Assembly (NCBI RefSeq): GCF_013415115.1
Contig: NZ_JACCDD010000011.1
Location: 16,571-80,570 of the forward strand
Direction of reading: 5' to 3'
Source of the DNA: Vreelandella zhaodongensis
GTDB taxonomy: Bacteria; Pseudomonadota; Gammaproteobacteria; Pseudomonadales; Halomonadaceae
Length of the DNA: 64,000 bases
A model generated the notes under the pieces. That model worked only from the letters and a program-made list of their open reading frames with translations, ran no database searches and was not told where the DNA came from. A program made the translations under genes and the position numbers. Positions 48,190-57,740 of the stretch are shown piece by piece. The stretch's first letter is position 1; every line of letters starts with the position of its first letter.

Positions 48190-49203
48190 GTGACCGTTAC
48201 CGTCTCAATGCACTTCGTAAACGAGTTTTTACGTGGTCTACCCACCACGGATCGTTCTCACTCACGCTATTTAGAACTTGCCGGCATTTCCCCCTTCCTG
48301 CTCAGCGCACCGAATGGACGCGTCACTGTTGAGCAGTTTGCCGAACTATACCGCTTACTTGCCCTTGAGGTGGATGACGAGACACCAGGCTTTTTCTCCA
48401 GGCCACTACGCTGCGGAACACTGAAACTTCTGTGCTTGAGCTTATTGGACGCGCCCACACTGCATGTTGCGCTCCATCGTTACACACAGTTCTTTCGTAT
48501 TCTGTTAGATGACTTTGGCTATCGCTTTACCATCGAGGGTGAGCTAGCTCGCATGGCGCTGGAAGAGTATGCGCCGCTCCAAGGTAGCCGAATATTGATC
48601 CATGAACTGATGCTTAAGCTGTTTCACGGCATTTCTTCATGGATGATTGCGCGCAAAATTCCACCTATGTTGATGGAGTGCGGTTACGCCCAACCCGCCC
48701 ACAGTGCTGACTATCTCTACTTCTACCCCGGCAAAGTAAAATTTGACCAACCGCAAACGGCCGTTTACTTTGATAAGGCGTTTCTAAACCACCCTATACG
48801 CCAAACCAAACAGCACTTAGGTGCATTTCTACAACGCGCACCCGCAGATTGGTTCTATGTCTCTTTTGAAGATCGTTTAGTGACTCACCGCGTTCGCGAA
48901 CACCTGAGCCGCCACTTACCCGTCTCATGCACGGTTCAGCATGTCGCAGACGCGTTACATATGTCCGTCCGTACGCTCTCAAGACACTTAAAACTTGAAG
49001 GCACCCACTTCCAGGCGGTTAAAGACGAATACCGGCGCGACTATGCCATTCAAGCGCTCACTCGCAGCACACAACCACTGACGGCAATTGCAGAAAAACT
49101 CGGCTTCGAAGACCTTGCTTGCCTTAGCCGAGCGTTTAAACAATGGACAGGAAACTCGCCCGCCGCCTACCGCAAGGCGCAAACGGCGGGACTTAAACGT
49201 TAG
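48190..49203 (+). CDS. AraC family regulator facing the acyl-CoA cluster
   Basis: A regulator of about 337 residues with an N-terminal arabinose-binding-like domain of the OruR/ArgR-AraC type and a C-terminal helix-turn-helix pair (CTVQHVADALHMSVRTLSRHL and LTAIAEKLGFEDLACLSRAF). The start is uncertain: a GTG at 48190 with AAGG upstream is preferred, with an ATG at 48208 and a TTG at 48133 as options. It converges with the ligase gene (4 bp between), so it is likely to govern that cluster, by position only. Confidence 0.87.
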   Translation: MTVTVSMHFVNEFLRGLPTTDRSHSRYLELAGISPFLLSAPNGRVTVEQFAELYRLLALEVDDETPGFFSRPLRCGTLKLLCLSLLDAPTLHVALHRYTQFFRILLDDFGYRFTIEGELARMALEEYAPLQGSRILIHELMLKLFHGISSWMIARKIPPMLMECGYAQPAHSADYLYFYPGKVKFDQPQTAVYFDKAFLNHPIRQTKQHLGAFLQRAPADWFYVSFEDRLVTHRVREHLSRHLPVSCTVQHVADALHMSVRTLSRHLKLEGTHFQAVKDEYRRDYAIQALTRSTQPLTAIAEKLGFEDLACLSRAFKQWTGNSPAAYRKAQTAGLKR

Positions 49204-49206
49204 CGT

Positions 49207-50859
49207 TTAGATCTCAGTGCGAATGCGCTTTTTATCCAGCTTACCGACACTGGTTTTAGGAATTTCATCTACGAAGCGAATCAACGATGGAATGCCCCAG
49301 CGGTTGATGCTGCCCTGTTCTACGAACTGCTCCATAAATGTTTGTACCTTCTCTGCAGTGGGCGGGTTATTGACATCGCTTGGTACGACAAGCGCCGCTG
49401 GCCGCTCGCCCCATTTATCATCCGCGACGCCGATCACCGCCACTTCAGCCACACCTGGGCATTGGCTAATATAGCTTTCCAGCTCAAGTGAAGAGAGCCA
49501 CTCACCGCCGGTTTTGATGACATCTTTAATACGGTCGCTAATGGCCAAGAAACCATGCTCATCAATCGACCCAACATCACCGGTATGTAGCCACCCATCC
49601 CGCCAAAGCTCTTCACTGCGTTTTTCTTCCTTGTAGTATGCCTGAGTAAGCCAGGGCGCCTGGGCACGCACTTCGCCCACGCTGACGCCATCATGGGGTA
49701 GCGGTTCTCCATTAGCATCAACCACCTGCAACTTCACCAGGGGCACGGGCAAGCCAGCCTTACACCGCCAAGGAAGCTGCGTTTCAAAATCGGCCTCTAT
49801 GACATCCCGAGGTAAAATATCGGCCGTTAGCAGCGGGCAGGTTTCTGACATGCCATAGGCACTGCGCGTATCAATGCCGAGTGACCAAGCGCGGCTGGCC
49901 AAGGCCTGGGTAAGCGCGCTACCGCCCACCAATACCTTCCAACCGGTTAAATCAACTTTTTTCGATGCAATAGCGTCAGCGCTCACCACCATATTTAGCA
50001 GCGTAGGCACGCAGTGGGAGAAGTCGACCTTCTCGTTTACCAGTAGCTTGACCAGCATTTCTGGCTCATAGCGGCCAGGGTACACCTGGGTCGCCCCCAT
50101 CAATGTGGCGGTGTAAGGCACGCCCCATGCATGCACATGGAACATTGGCGTGATGGGCATGTACACCTTATCGCGATTGAGCAGCTCAAAACCTGGCGCC
50201 TGGAAAGTACTGGCTTCGCCCAGTGTGTGTAGTACCAGTTGGCGATGAGTAAAAAATACCCCTTTCGGATTGCCAGTGGTGCCCGTGGTGTAGAACAGCG
50301 TGGCCACCGCATTCTCATCAAAAACAGGAAACTCGTAATGAGTTGGCTGCTCACTTAGCAACGCTTCAAACTCACCAACTAGCGGAAGCGACGTGCTGAC
50401 TGTGCTTTCTGTTTCTTGGCAGAGCAGATAGCCGCGAATGTTGGGTAGTTGATCAGCGAGTGGCTCCAGTAATGGCACGAAATCCTCATGCACTAGCACA
50501 AAGACATCTTCAGCGTGCTCCATCGTGTAGTGAATTTGCTCAGACGCCAAACGTACGTTGACGGTATGCAGCACGGCACCAATCATGGGAATGGCAAAAA
50601 AGCACTCTAAGTAGCGATGGCTGTCCCAGTCCAAGACTGCCACCACATCACCCGCCTGAACGCCCTGTGCGGTTAGCGCATGGGCAAGCTGGTGTACCCG
50701 CTCACGAAAACGTCGATAGTCATGACGGCTCTGGTCTCGATAAACAATCTGGTTATTTCCCGCCATTCGAACACCTGACTCCAGCAAGTCTCTGATTAAC
50801 AGAGGCGAGCTAGTCGCAGATGGCGTAGAAGGAAGTATTTTTGGCGTTATCGTAGACAT
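49207..50859 (-). CDS. AMP-forming acyl-CoA ligase (AlkK-like)
   Basis: Activates a carboxylic acid to its CoA thioester. The AMP loop is FYTTGTTGNPKGVFFTH, then PMFHVHAWGVPY, SAYGMSETCPLL, GWLHTGDVG and DRIKDVIKTGGEWLSS with the final lysine in TSVGKLDKK. The overall text resembles AlkK, a medium-chain fatty acid ligase. I chose the ATG at 50859. It is the last gene of a five-gene minus-strand cluster. Confidence 0.92.
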   Translation of the reverse strand: MSTITPKILPSTPSATSSPLLIRDLLESGVRMAGNNQIVYRDQSRHDYRRFRERVHQLAHALTAQGVQAGDVVAVLDWDSHRYLECFFAIPMIGAVLHTVNVRLASEQIHYTMEHAEDVFVLVHEDFVPLLEPLADQLPNIRGYLLCQETESTVSTSLPLVGEFEALLSEQPTHYEFPVFDENAVATLFYTTGTTGNPKGVFFTHRQLVLHTLGEASTFQAPGFELLNRDKVYMPITPMFHVHAWGVPYTATLMGATQVYPGRYEPEMLVKLLVNEKVDFSHCVPTLLNMVVSADAIASKKVDLTGWKVLVGGSALTQALASRAWSLGIDTRSAYGMSETCPLLTADILPRDVIEADFETQLPWRCKAGLPVPLVKLQVVDANGEPLPHDGVSVGEVRAQAPWLTQAYYKEEKRSEELWRDGWLHTGDVGSIDEHGFLAISDRIKDVIKTGGEWLSSLELESYISQCPGVAEVAVIGVADDKWGERPAALVVPSDVNNPPTAEKVQTFMEQFVEQGSINRWGIPSLIRFVDEIPKTSVGKLDKKRIRTEI

Positions 50860-50896
50860 AAAACACACCTTTCGATTGTTATTGGGAAACCGTTTG

Positions 50897-52084
50897 TTAT
50901 TCGCGCTCTATTAACAGCGCAATGCCCTGCCCACCGCCAATACACAGCGTGATCAAACCATAGCGGCCCTGACGTCGCTCCAGTTCGTGTAAGGCTTTTA
51001 GGATCAAGATGGCACCGGTCGCTCCTACCGGATGGCCAAGCGCCACGGCACCACCATTCGGGTTCAGTTTTTCCAATGGGAAGCCCAGCGTATCGGCAAC
51101 GGCCATCGCTTGTGCCGCGAACGCTTCATTGGACTCAATCACATCAATATCATTGATCGTCAGCCCTGCCTGTTGGAGGCAGCGTTTCACCGCTGGGATT
51201 GGTCCTAACCCCATTACCGAAGGCTCCACACCGGCGGTGGTTGCCACGCGAAGTCGCGCCCTAACCGTTAAATTGCGCTGCTGTGCTTCATCGGCATGCG
51301 CCAGCACCAAGGTCGCTGCCCCATCGTTGATTCCAGAGGCATTGCCTGCCGTAACCACTCCCTCTTTTTTAAAGGCTGGCTTAAGCCGTGCTAAATCACT
51401 TAACTCAACGCCTTCACGCACATGCTCATCACGGGCAAAGGAAACCGTCTGTTTTCCTTTTGTCACTTCAACAGGCACGATTTGCTCGTCAAAACGCCCT
51501 TCTGCAATGGCTTTTGCCGCCTTACGGTGGCTATCCATCGCAAACTGATCTAGCTGCTCGCGGCTTAAGCCATACTGCTTGGCGATATTTTCAGCGGTCA
51601 TCCCCATATGCCCGCTGCCAAATGGATCACTAAGAATGCCGAGGGTAAGATCCTGGATATTGGCATCGCCTAGGCGTATCCCATTGCGTGCTTGGGGCGG
51701 CAGTAGATAAGCACCTCGCGACATCGACTCAGCCCCACCCGCTAGTGCTAAGCGGCTGTCGCCCAGGGCGATTTGCTGCGCCGCCGATATCACCGCCTGC
51801 ACGCCAGAACCACATAGCCGGTTAACATTAAAGGCACCAGCTTCTTTCGGCACTCCCGCACTCAACGCGACATGACGGGCAAGGTAGGCATCTTGTGGGC
51901 CAGTGGTAATAATATGGCCATACACAGAGTGGTCGATATCAGCGCCAGCAATGCCCGCCCGGCGCAGTGCCTCCTGGGCAGTGATAGTGCCTAACTCATG
52001 GGGCGCGAAGGATGAGAGCGACCCACCAAACCCGCCAATGGCGGTGCGAGCACCGCTTACAATAACAACGCTATCCAGTTGCAT
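50897..52084 (-). CDS. acetyl-CoA C-acyltransferase (thiolase)
   Basis: A thiolase of 395 residues: Cys in VNRLCGSGVQAV, His in GGAVALGHPVGATG and Cys in LITLCIGGGQG. It is closest in style to biosynthetic-type acetyl-CoA acetyltransferases (PhaA/AtoB), but it is placed among catabolic genes and probably cleaves a 3-ketoacyl-CoA. It starts 64 bp after the dehydrogenase and ends 37 bp before the ligase. Confidence 0.93.
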   Translation of the reverse strand: MQLDSVVIVSGARTAIGGFGGSLSSFAPHELGTITAQEALRRAGIAGADIDHSVYGHIITTGPQDAYLARHVALSAGVPKEAGAFNVNRLCGSGVQAVISAAQQIALGDSRLALAGGAESMSRGAYLLPPQARNGIRLGDANIQDLTLGILSDPFGSGHMGMTAENIAKQYGLSREQLDQFAMDSHRKAAKAIAEGRFDEQIVPVEVTKGKQTVSFARDEHVREGVELSDLARLKPAFKKEGVVTAGNASGINDGAATLVLAHADEAQQRNLTVRARLRVATTAGVEPSVMGLGPIPAVKRCLQQAGLTINDIDVIESNEAFAAQAMAVADTLGFPLEKLNPNGGAVALGHPVGATGAILILKALHELERRQGRYGLITLCIGGGQGIALLIERE

Positions 52085-52148
52085 AGTCTCTCCTTAGTAA
52101 TGACGCACAGTGGATAAGGGCTTAAGAAAAGAGCTTAAGAAAAAGGGC

Positions 52149-53291
52149 TTAAGCCACTTTGCCCAACAGCGAGCGTGCGACCACTTCTTTCATAATCTCA
52201 GAACTACCGGCGTAAATCGTTTGCACCCGCGCATCTAAGTAGAACCGTGAAATCGGATATTCATGGGTGTAGCCATAACCGCCAAACAGCTGAAGGCACC
52301 GATCAACAGCGCGACACTGCAACTCGCTGAGCTGTAATTTAAGTATCGCGGCATCGGTACTTGTCATCGTGCCCTGGCGATACTTATTAACGCACTGATC
52401 AAAGTAGGCCCGCGCAACATCCAGCTGGGCCTTAATCTCAGCCAGGGTAAAGCGGGTATTTTGAAAATCGGCCACGCGCTGGCCAAATGCGTGACGCTGG
52501 GTGACGTAATCAAGCGTTAATGCCAACGCGCCCTCTACCGCGCCAAGCGCTTGAGCCCCTACGCCTAAGCGCTCCCGAGGGAGCTCTTGCATGAGATAGC
52601 GAAACCCAGCGCCCTCTTCCCCTAGTAAGGCGCCATCAGGCAGTTGCAACTGATCAAACGCCAGCTCTGCCGTATCGCTGGCATGTTGGCCGATTTTCTT
52701 AATGGGTTTGCCACGGGAAAAACCGGGGAGTGACGTATCGACCAAAAACAGCGAGACCCCTTTTGCACCTGCACTGGGGTCTGTTTTGGCACAGACAATA
52801 ACGAGATCTGCTACTTGGCCATTGGTAATAAACAGTTTGCTGCCGTTGAGCACCCACCCATCGGCTATTTTGGTGGCACGGGTTTTCATCGCGGCCAGAT
52901 CACTGCCAGCATGGGGCTCGCTCATGGCAATCGCTCCCAACCACTCCCCGCTTGCCATGCGGGGTAGCCACGTTTCGCGCTGCTCATCAGTGCCTAAATT
53001 TTGCAGGTAAGGCATCACGATATTGGCGTGAATATTGTAAGCGCTGGCTAGCCCACCAAACCCTTGCCGAGACATCTCCTCCAGTGCTAGCTGGGTAGTG
53101 GCAATATCGGCTCCTGAACCACCATAGGTCTCATCAAGGTCAATCCCCAATAGGCCAGCGGCACCCAGCGCTAGCCATAAGGAGCGCGGTATTTCACCGG
53201 CCGCTTCCCACTGCTCATAGAAAGGCGCCACTTCCTGCGCTAAGCAGCGGCTGATCATGTCATGAAATAGCGCCTGTGCTTGCTCGTCCAT
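52149..53291 (-). CDS. acyl-CoA dehydrogenase
   Basis: An FAD-dependent dehydrogenase of 380 residues. AMSEPHAGSDLAAMKTRA and WVLNGSKLFITNGQVADL bind FAD and substrate, QLFGGYGYTHEYPISRFYLDARV is the family signature, and the active Glu should be in TIYAGSSEIMKEV. The ATG at 53291 has AGGAG 5 bases upstream; a GTG at 53297 would overlap the ligase stop. Substrate chain type cannot be told from the sequence. Confidence 0.93.
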   Translation of the reverse strand: MDEQAQALFHDMISRCLAQEVAPFYEQWEAAGEIPRSLWLALGAAGLLGIDLDETYGGSGADIATTQLALEEMSRQGFGGLASAYNIHANIVMPYLQNLGTDEQRETWLPRMASGEWLGAIAMSEPHAGSDLAAMKTRATKIADGWVLNGSKLFITNGQVADLVIVCAKTDPSAGAKGVSLFLVDTSLPGFSRGKPIKKIGQHASDTAELAFDQLQLPDGALLGEEGAGFRYLMQELPRERLGVGAQALGAVEGALALTLDYVTQRHAFGQRVADFQNTRFTLAEIKAQLDVARAYFDQCVNKYRQGTMTSTDAAILKLQLSELQCRAVDRCLQLFGGYGYTHEYPISRFYLDARVQTIYAGSSEIMKEVVARSLLGKVA

Positions 53292-53293
53292 GC

Positions 53294-54850
53294 TCACTCC
53301 TTTAGGTCTTGGCGCAGGTGACGCTTAAGAATTTTACCGGCAGTACTTTTTGGCAGTGCCTCTGCAAACACTATGCGTTTAGGAACTTTGTAGGGTGCGA
53401 TCAAGCTTTTTGCATGATGGATGAGTTCATCCTCACTCACCGCTTGCCCCTCTTTCACCACCACAACGGCGGTAATCGCTTCAATCCACTTTTCGTCTGG
53501 CAGCCCCACCACCGCTACTTCCGAAATGGCTGAGTGCTTAAACAGCGCCTCTTCCACTTCACGACTGGCGACCAGCACTCCCCCCGTATTAATAACGTCT
53601 TTAATCCGATCCACGACATATAAGTAGCCTGCTTCATCGAAGTAGCCCACATCGCCAGAATGAAACCAGCCGCCCTGGAAGGACTCGTCGGTCATCTCAG
53701 GCTTATCCCAGTAGCCCGTCATTAGCTGCGGCGAGCGATGGATAATTTCGCCATGTTCACCAGGGGCAACATCGTTCATTTCCAAATCAACAATGCGCGT
53801 TTCTACTGTGAGTATCGGCCGTCCCGCCGACGCGGGACGCTCAGCGTGCTCTTCTGGGCGTAATACCGTTGCCAAGGGGGCTATTTCACTCTGCCCGTAG
53901 CAGTTATATAAACCAACGCCGGAGAAACGCTGCTGCATTTCTTGCAAAACAGGTACCGGCATGATCGAGGCGCCGTAGTACGCTTTCTTGAGTGTGGTTA
54001 AATCAAACTGATCAAAGTCAGCATGGCGCAGCAAGCTGATCCACACGGTGGGCGGTGCAAAGAACGATACGATTTTTTGTTCAGCAATCGCCGACAGGCA
54101 GCTATCCGGTAACGGCGCTTCTAGCAGATAAACGGGAGCTCCCAGTAGCAGAGCGGGCATCAAAAAAACATGCATTTGTGCCGAGTGGTAAAGCGGAAGA
54201 GCAGCCAACATGGCGTCGCTTCCCTTGATATCCAACTCCACCATGCAGGCCATATATTCTGCCACCAGCGCTTGATGGCTCATCATGGCGGCTTTAGGTG
54301 CTGCCGTTGTGCCAGAGGTATAGAGCAGCTGTGCAAGACTGTTTCCCTCTAGAGCAACCGCTGGCTCACTTGTTGATAGCGAGGAACGCACACAAGCCAA
54401 GACATCAAAACTGCCTAACTGACTATCTTGTTGATCGGCATGAAGTGTGCCGTTGACGATTAATCCGAAACCTTGGGTTGCCTCCTGCACTTTGTCGGCT
54501 AACGCAATATCGCTTAGCAGCCCTTTCGCCCCTGACTGCTCAAGGATATAGCGCAGTTCGTCACTACTTAGTGCAAAATTAATAGGCACATGTACTAACC
54601 CCGCTTTAGTGGCGGCAAGCCAAGCTATGACATAAGCATCTGAGTTTTTACCGTATACCGCCAGCCGGTCTCCAGGAGAAAGACCGGCCGCTAACAAGCC
54701 GTTGGCCACGCTGTTAGCGGCGTCATTAAGCGACTGATAGCTCCATGTTCGCTCACCAAACGTCAGCGCAAGCTGGTGAGAATATTTGCGGGCGCTGCGG
54801 TTTAACGCAGCGCCAATCGTATTACGGTGAATGGTGGAGATGTGTTCCAT
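53294..54850 (-). CDS. AMP-forming acyl-CoA synthetase
   Basis: A second ligase of 518 residues: LLYTSGTTAAPKAAMMSH (AMP loop), ALPLYHSAQMHVF, YNCYGQSEIAPL, GWFHSGDVGYFDEAGY, DRIKDVINTGGVLVAS and the lysine in STAGKILKR. It differs clearly from the AlkK-like ligase in the same cluster, so two acids or two stages of one pathway may be handled. The stop is 3 bp before the dehydrogenase start. Confidence 0.92.
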   Translation of the reverse strand: MEHISTIHRNTIGAALNRSARKYSHQLALTFGERTWSYQSLNDAANSVANGLLAAGLSPGDRLAVYGKNSDAYVIAWLAATKAGLVHVPINFALSSDELRYILEQSGAKGLLSDIALADKVQEATQGFGLIVNGTLHADQQDSQLGSFDVLACVRSSLSTSEPAVALEGNSLAQLLYTSGTTAAPKAAMMSHQALVAEYMACMVELDIKGSDAMLAALPLYHSAQMHVFLMPALLLGAPVYLLEAPLPDSCLSAIAEQKIVSFFAPPTVWISLLRHADFDQFDLTTLKKAYYGASIMPVPVLQEMQQRFSGVGLYNCYGQSEIAPLATVLRPEEHAERPASAGRPILTVETRIVDLEMNDVAPGEHGEIIHRSPQLMTGYWDKPEMTDESFQGGWFHSGDVGYFDEAGYLYVVDRIKDVINTGGVLVASREVEEALFKHSAISEVAVVGLPDEKWIEAITAVVVVKEGQAVSEDELIHHAKSLIAPYKVPKRIVFAEALPKSTAGKILKRHLRQDLKE

Positions 54851-54897
54851 GCCAAGTCCTTATTGTTATGTGTTGTTGATAAGGCATCAGCGTTTTA

Positions 54898-56127
54898 CTA
54901 ACTCTTGACGAGTGGACAGACGCTTTCAGACAGTGGCCGGAACGCTTCCTCAGCGGGAATAGTGCGCACAATTCTGAAAAGATCATCTTCATCAACAGCT
55001 TCTTCCGGTGTTTTCACTTCCACGAGGTACATGTCATGCACCATACGACCGTCTTCGCGGATGTAGCCGTTCGTCGCAAAAATATCGTTAATGGGAGTGT
55101 CGGCCATCTGCTGACGTACGGTTTGCGTATCGTCTGTTCCGGTTGCCTCAATGGCTTCTAAATAGTGGCGGGTACTGGAATAAAGACCTGCGTGCACCAT
55201 GGTTGGCATGCTGCCGGTACGCTCACGGAAACGCTCAGCCCAGGCACGTGTCTCATCATTTAAGTCGTAATACCATGCTTTGGTGAACTGCAGCCCTTGG
55301 GCATTTTCTAACCCAATGCTGCGTATATCAGTGCTGAACAGCACCATACCCGCTAGAATCTGTCCGGCTTGAGTAATACCGAACTCGCCAGCCGTTTGAA
55401 CGGCATTGATGGTATCTCCACCGGCATTATTAAGGGCAATAACATCAGCACCCGACGCCTGGGCTTGCAGCATGAAGGAGGAGAAATCATTGTTCGGGAA
55501 GGGGTGGCGCGCGCTACCTACTATCGTTCCACCATTTTCGGTGACCACCCTCTCAACATCCGCTTCAAGCGCATGGCCAAACGAGTAGTCTGCACTGAGT
55601 AGATACCAGTTTTTATAGCCTTCCTGCGTAATGGCTTTGGCCGTACCGTTAGACATCGCCCAAGTGTCATAAACCCAGTGAATATGGTTGGGAGAGCAGT
55701 GTTCGTTAGTTACGCTAGAAGAAACAGCGCCATTCACCAAGCCAAGTTTATCCGCATCTTCCAACAAGCCTACGGCTGCCAAGGTGACCGATGACGCCAC
55801 TAGCCCCGTGACCATGTCGACATTACGCTCATCAATCCACTCGCGCACAACGCTTGAGCCAACATCTGGGCTATTACGATCATCAGCACTAAAGACGACC
55901 ACCTTGGCACCGTGTACGCTGCCGCCCATATCTTCAATCGCCATTTCAATGGCATCTTGCCCTAACGGCCCTATCGGATCACGATAAATACCCGACATAT
56001 CAGCAAGATAGCCAATGCGTATTTCATTATCCGAAATTCCTTCATTGGCGGCTAACGTGGGCGCATAGCCAGCTGTGATAACCGCTGCCGATAACGCAGA
56101 AACAGCAAAGCGACGTGATAGTTGCAT
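54898..56127 (-). CDS. periplasmic substrate-binding protein (branched-chain amino acid ABC type)
   Basis: A 409-residue binding protein with a signal peptide (about residues 1-27, cut near TLAANEG) and a type I periplasmic fold (IRIGYLADMSGIYRDPIGP, VGLLEDADKLGLVNGAVSSS, WYLLSADYSFGHALE). It is of the LivJ/AmiC type. No ABC permease or ATPase is encoded with it. It is the first gene of the acyl-CoA cluster, so it may bind the acid or an aromatic precursor that the ligases activate. I chose the ATG at 56127, with AGGTG upstream. Confidence 0.9.
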   Translation of the reverse strand: MQLSRRFAVSALSAAVITAGYAPTLAANEGISDNEIRIGYLADMSGIYRDPIGPLGQDAIEMAIEDMGGSVHGAKVVVFSADDRNSPDVGSSVVREWIDERNVDMVTGLVASSVTLAAVGLLEDADKLGLVNGAVSSSVTNEHCSPNHIHWVYDTWAMSNGTAKAITQEGYKNWYLLSADYSFGHALEADVERVVTENGGTIVGSARHPFPNNDFSSFMLQAQASGADVIALNNAGGDTINAVQTAGEFGITQAGQILAGMVLFSTDIRSIGLENAQGLQFTKAWYYDLNDETRAWAERFRERTGSMPTMVHAGLYSSTRHYLEAIEATGTDDTQTVRQQMADTPINDIFATNGYIREDGRMVHDMYLVEVKTPEEAVDEDDLFRIVRTIPAEEAFRPLSESVCPLVKS

Positions 56128-56396
56128 GATGTTCACCTGTCTATTGTTGTTATTAAAAGAGGCTAGAGCCCACTTTATTGACTACTTCACAAGCATGTTA
56201 AAATTAAAAAATGAATAACTGTTTACCTATCAAGCCAGTTTTTTTGCAATTCGTGCCATTCGGTGAAGATACCAACGCAGGTTAGATCATTAGTCGTTGT
56301 TACTTGCCAGCGTTACAATGGCGTTTTGCAACTGGCGGTATCGTTGGTCAGTGATGGTTTTTAACGAATATTTGACGGATGTTGGGAGTGTGACGT

Positions 56397-57248
56397 TTGG
56401 CGACAAGTGCTGTGGATAGCTTTTTACCCGAGGCGCTGCAATTTCGCCCTGGTGCCCCCTTGGTGGATATCGGGGCTAACCTGACTCACGAGAGTTTTCA
56501 GCGTGACTTAGGTGATGTCATTGCCAGAGCGAAAGCGGCCAATGTGGCTACCCTTATTGTGACGGGGACTGATATTGAACACGCTGAGCACGCTGTAGAG
56601 CTGGCTAAACAGACCCCGGGGATATATGCCACTGCCGGGATTCACCCTCACGATGCTAGCGGGTGGAATAGTGATGTGGCGCGCCAGTTGAAAGCGCTTC
56701 ATCAACAACCTGAAGTGGTTGCCGTGGGCGAGTGTGGACTGGACTTTAATCGCAATTTTTCAACGCCTCACGAGCAAGAGCGAGCGTTTGAAGCTCAGTT
56801 GGCGCTCGCTGCTGAAAGTGGCTTACCGCTATTTTTGCACGAACGCGACGCGGGGCAGCGAATGCGTGAAATGCTACATAGCTGGCGAGATGATATCAGC
56901 CAAGCCGTTATTCACTGCTTCACCGCTGATCGAGATACACTGCACGGCTATCTCGATTTAGATCTTCATATTGGGTTAACCGGCTGGATTTGTGATGAGC
57001 GCAGAGGCCACCATCTTCGCTCCGTAGTGAAAGATATTCCGTTGGAAAGGCTAATGGTGGAGACTGACTGCCCTTATCTACTGCCTCGCAACCTTCCAGC
57101 TAAACTAAAAGGACGCCGTCACGAGCCAGCCTTGCTACCATGGATTGTAAGAGAGATTGCCCAGTGGCATGACGTGACTGAAACCGAGCTGGGGGAGGCA
57201 ACAACCCGCACTGCCCAGCGTTTTTTCCGCCTTGATGCGGAAGCTTAA
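56397..57248 (+). CDS. TatD family metal-dependent hydrolase
   Basis: A TIM-barrel DNase-like protein of 283 residues. Metal ligands appear in GANLTHESF (in place of the usual HxH), VGECGLDFNRNFS, PLFLHERDA, VIHCFTADRD and VETDCPYLLPR. TatD enzymes act as 3'-5' exonucleases in repair or DNA turnover. The start is a TTG at 56397 with GGGAG about 8 bases upstream; no in-frame ATG is available nearby. Confidence 0.92.
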   Translation: MATSAVDSFLPEALQFRPGAPLVDIGANLTHESFQRDLGDVIARAKAANVATLIVTGTDIEHAEHAVELAKQTPGIYATAGIHPHDASGWNSDVARQLKALHQQPEVVAVGECGLDFNRNFSTPHEQERAFEAQLALAAESGLPLFLHERDAGQRMREMLHSWRDDISQAVIHCFTADRDTLHGYLDLDLHIGLTGWICDERRGHHLRSVVKDIPLERLMVETDCPYLLPRNLPAKLKGRRHEPALLPWIVREIAQWHDVTETELGEATTRTAQRFFRLDAEA

Positions 57249-57260
57249 AAGGAGCGTAGC

Positions 57261-57740
57261 GTGGCTGATTACCCAGGATTTATTGCCATTGAGACGGGCG
57301 AAGAAGACGGCTTGCCGCTGGCTATTGCCTGGTCGTTACCCGATGGGCGCATTAAGCAAACACTCATTCAGCCTGACGATAGCTGGATCAGTGACGATAC
57401 GAACGTGATGGGCGCTTACAGCATTGAAGAGCTGGAGAGTCTGGGCGTCAGCCCTTTAGATGTGATTCGCGAACTAGAGAACGACCATTTCTCTGCCACC
57501 CTCTACACTAGCGATAACGGCGACGATGAAGCGGCGCTAGCTCGCCTGTTCGACACGTATGGTCTCGACCCCTTTGTAGAACTAGCACCTGCACAAGTGC
57601 TTTATGAATCAATCAGCGCCAGTGACTGGCACCGCCTACGTAGTGAAACGTTTAATGACCTAGGGTTTGAGCCGATGCGGCCTGAACATGAAATCGAGGT
57701 CATGCTGACGCTACACAAGCAACTTACCGAAAAAGACTAA
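57261..57740 (+). CDS. uncharacterised protein, possibly a degenerate DnaQ-like fold
   Basis: A 159-residue protein starting with GTG after AAAAGGAGCG, 12 bp after the TatD gene. I do not know the family. The opening FIAIETGEEDGLPLAIAWS, the central region up to SATLYTSDNGDDEAALARLF, and a late Asp-rich helix loosely follow the layout of a DEDD exonuclease, where DxE starts the fold and a D-containing segment follows. Only an IETG stands where DTET would be, so catalysis is doubtful. It overlaps the epmC gene end by 4 bp. Confidence 0.75.
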   Translation: MADYPGFIAIETGEEDGLPLAIAWSLPDGRIKQTLIQPDDSWISDDTNVMGAYSIEELESLGVSPLDVIRELENDHFSATLYTSDNGDDEAALARLFDTYGLDPFVELAPAQVLYESISASDWHRLRSETFNDLGFEPMRPEHEIEVMLTLHKQLTEKD

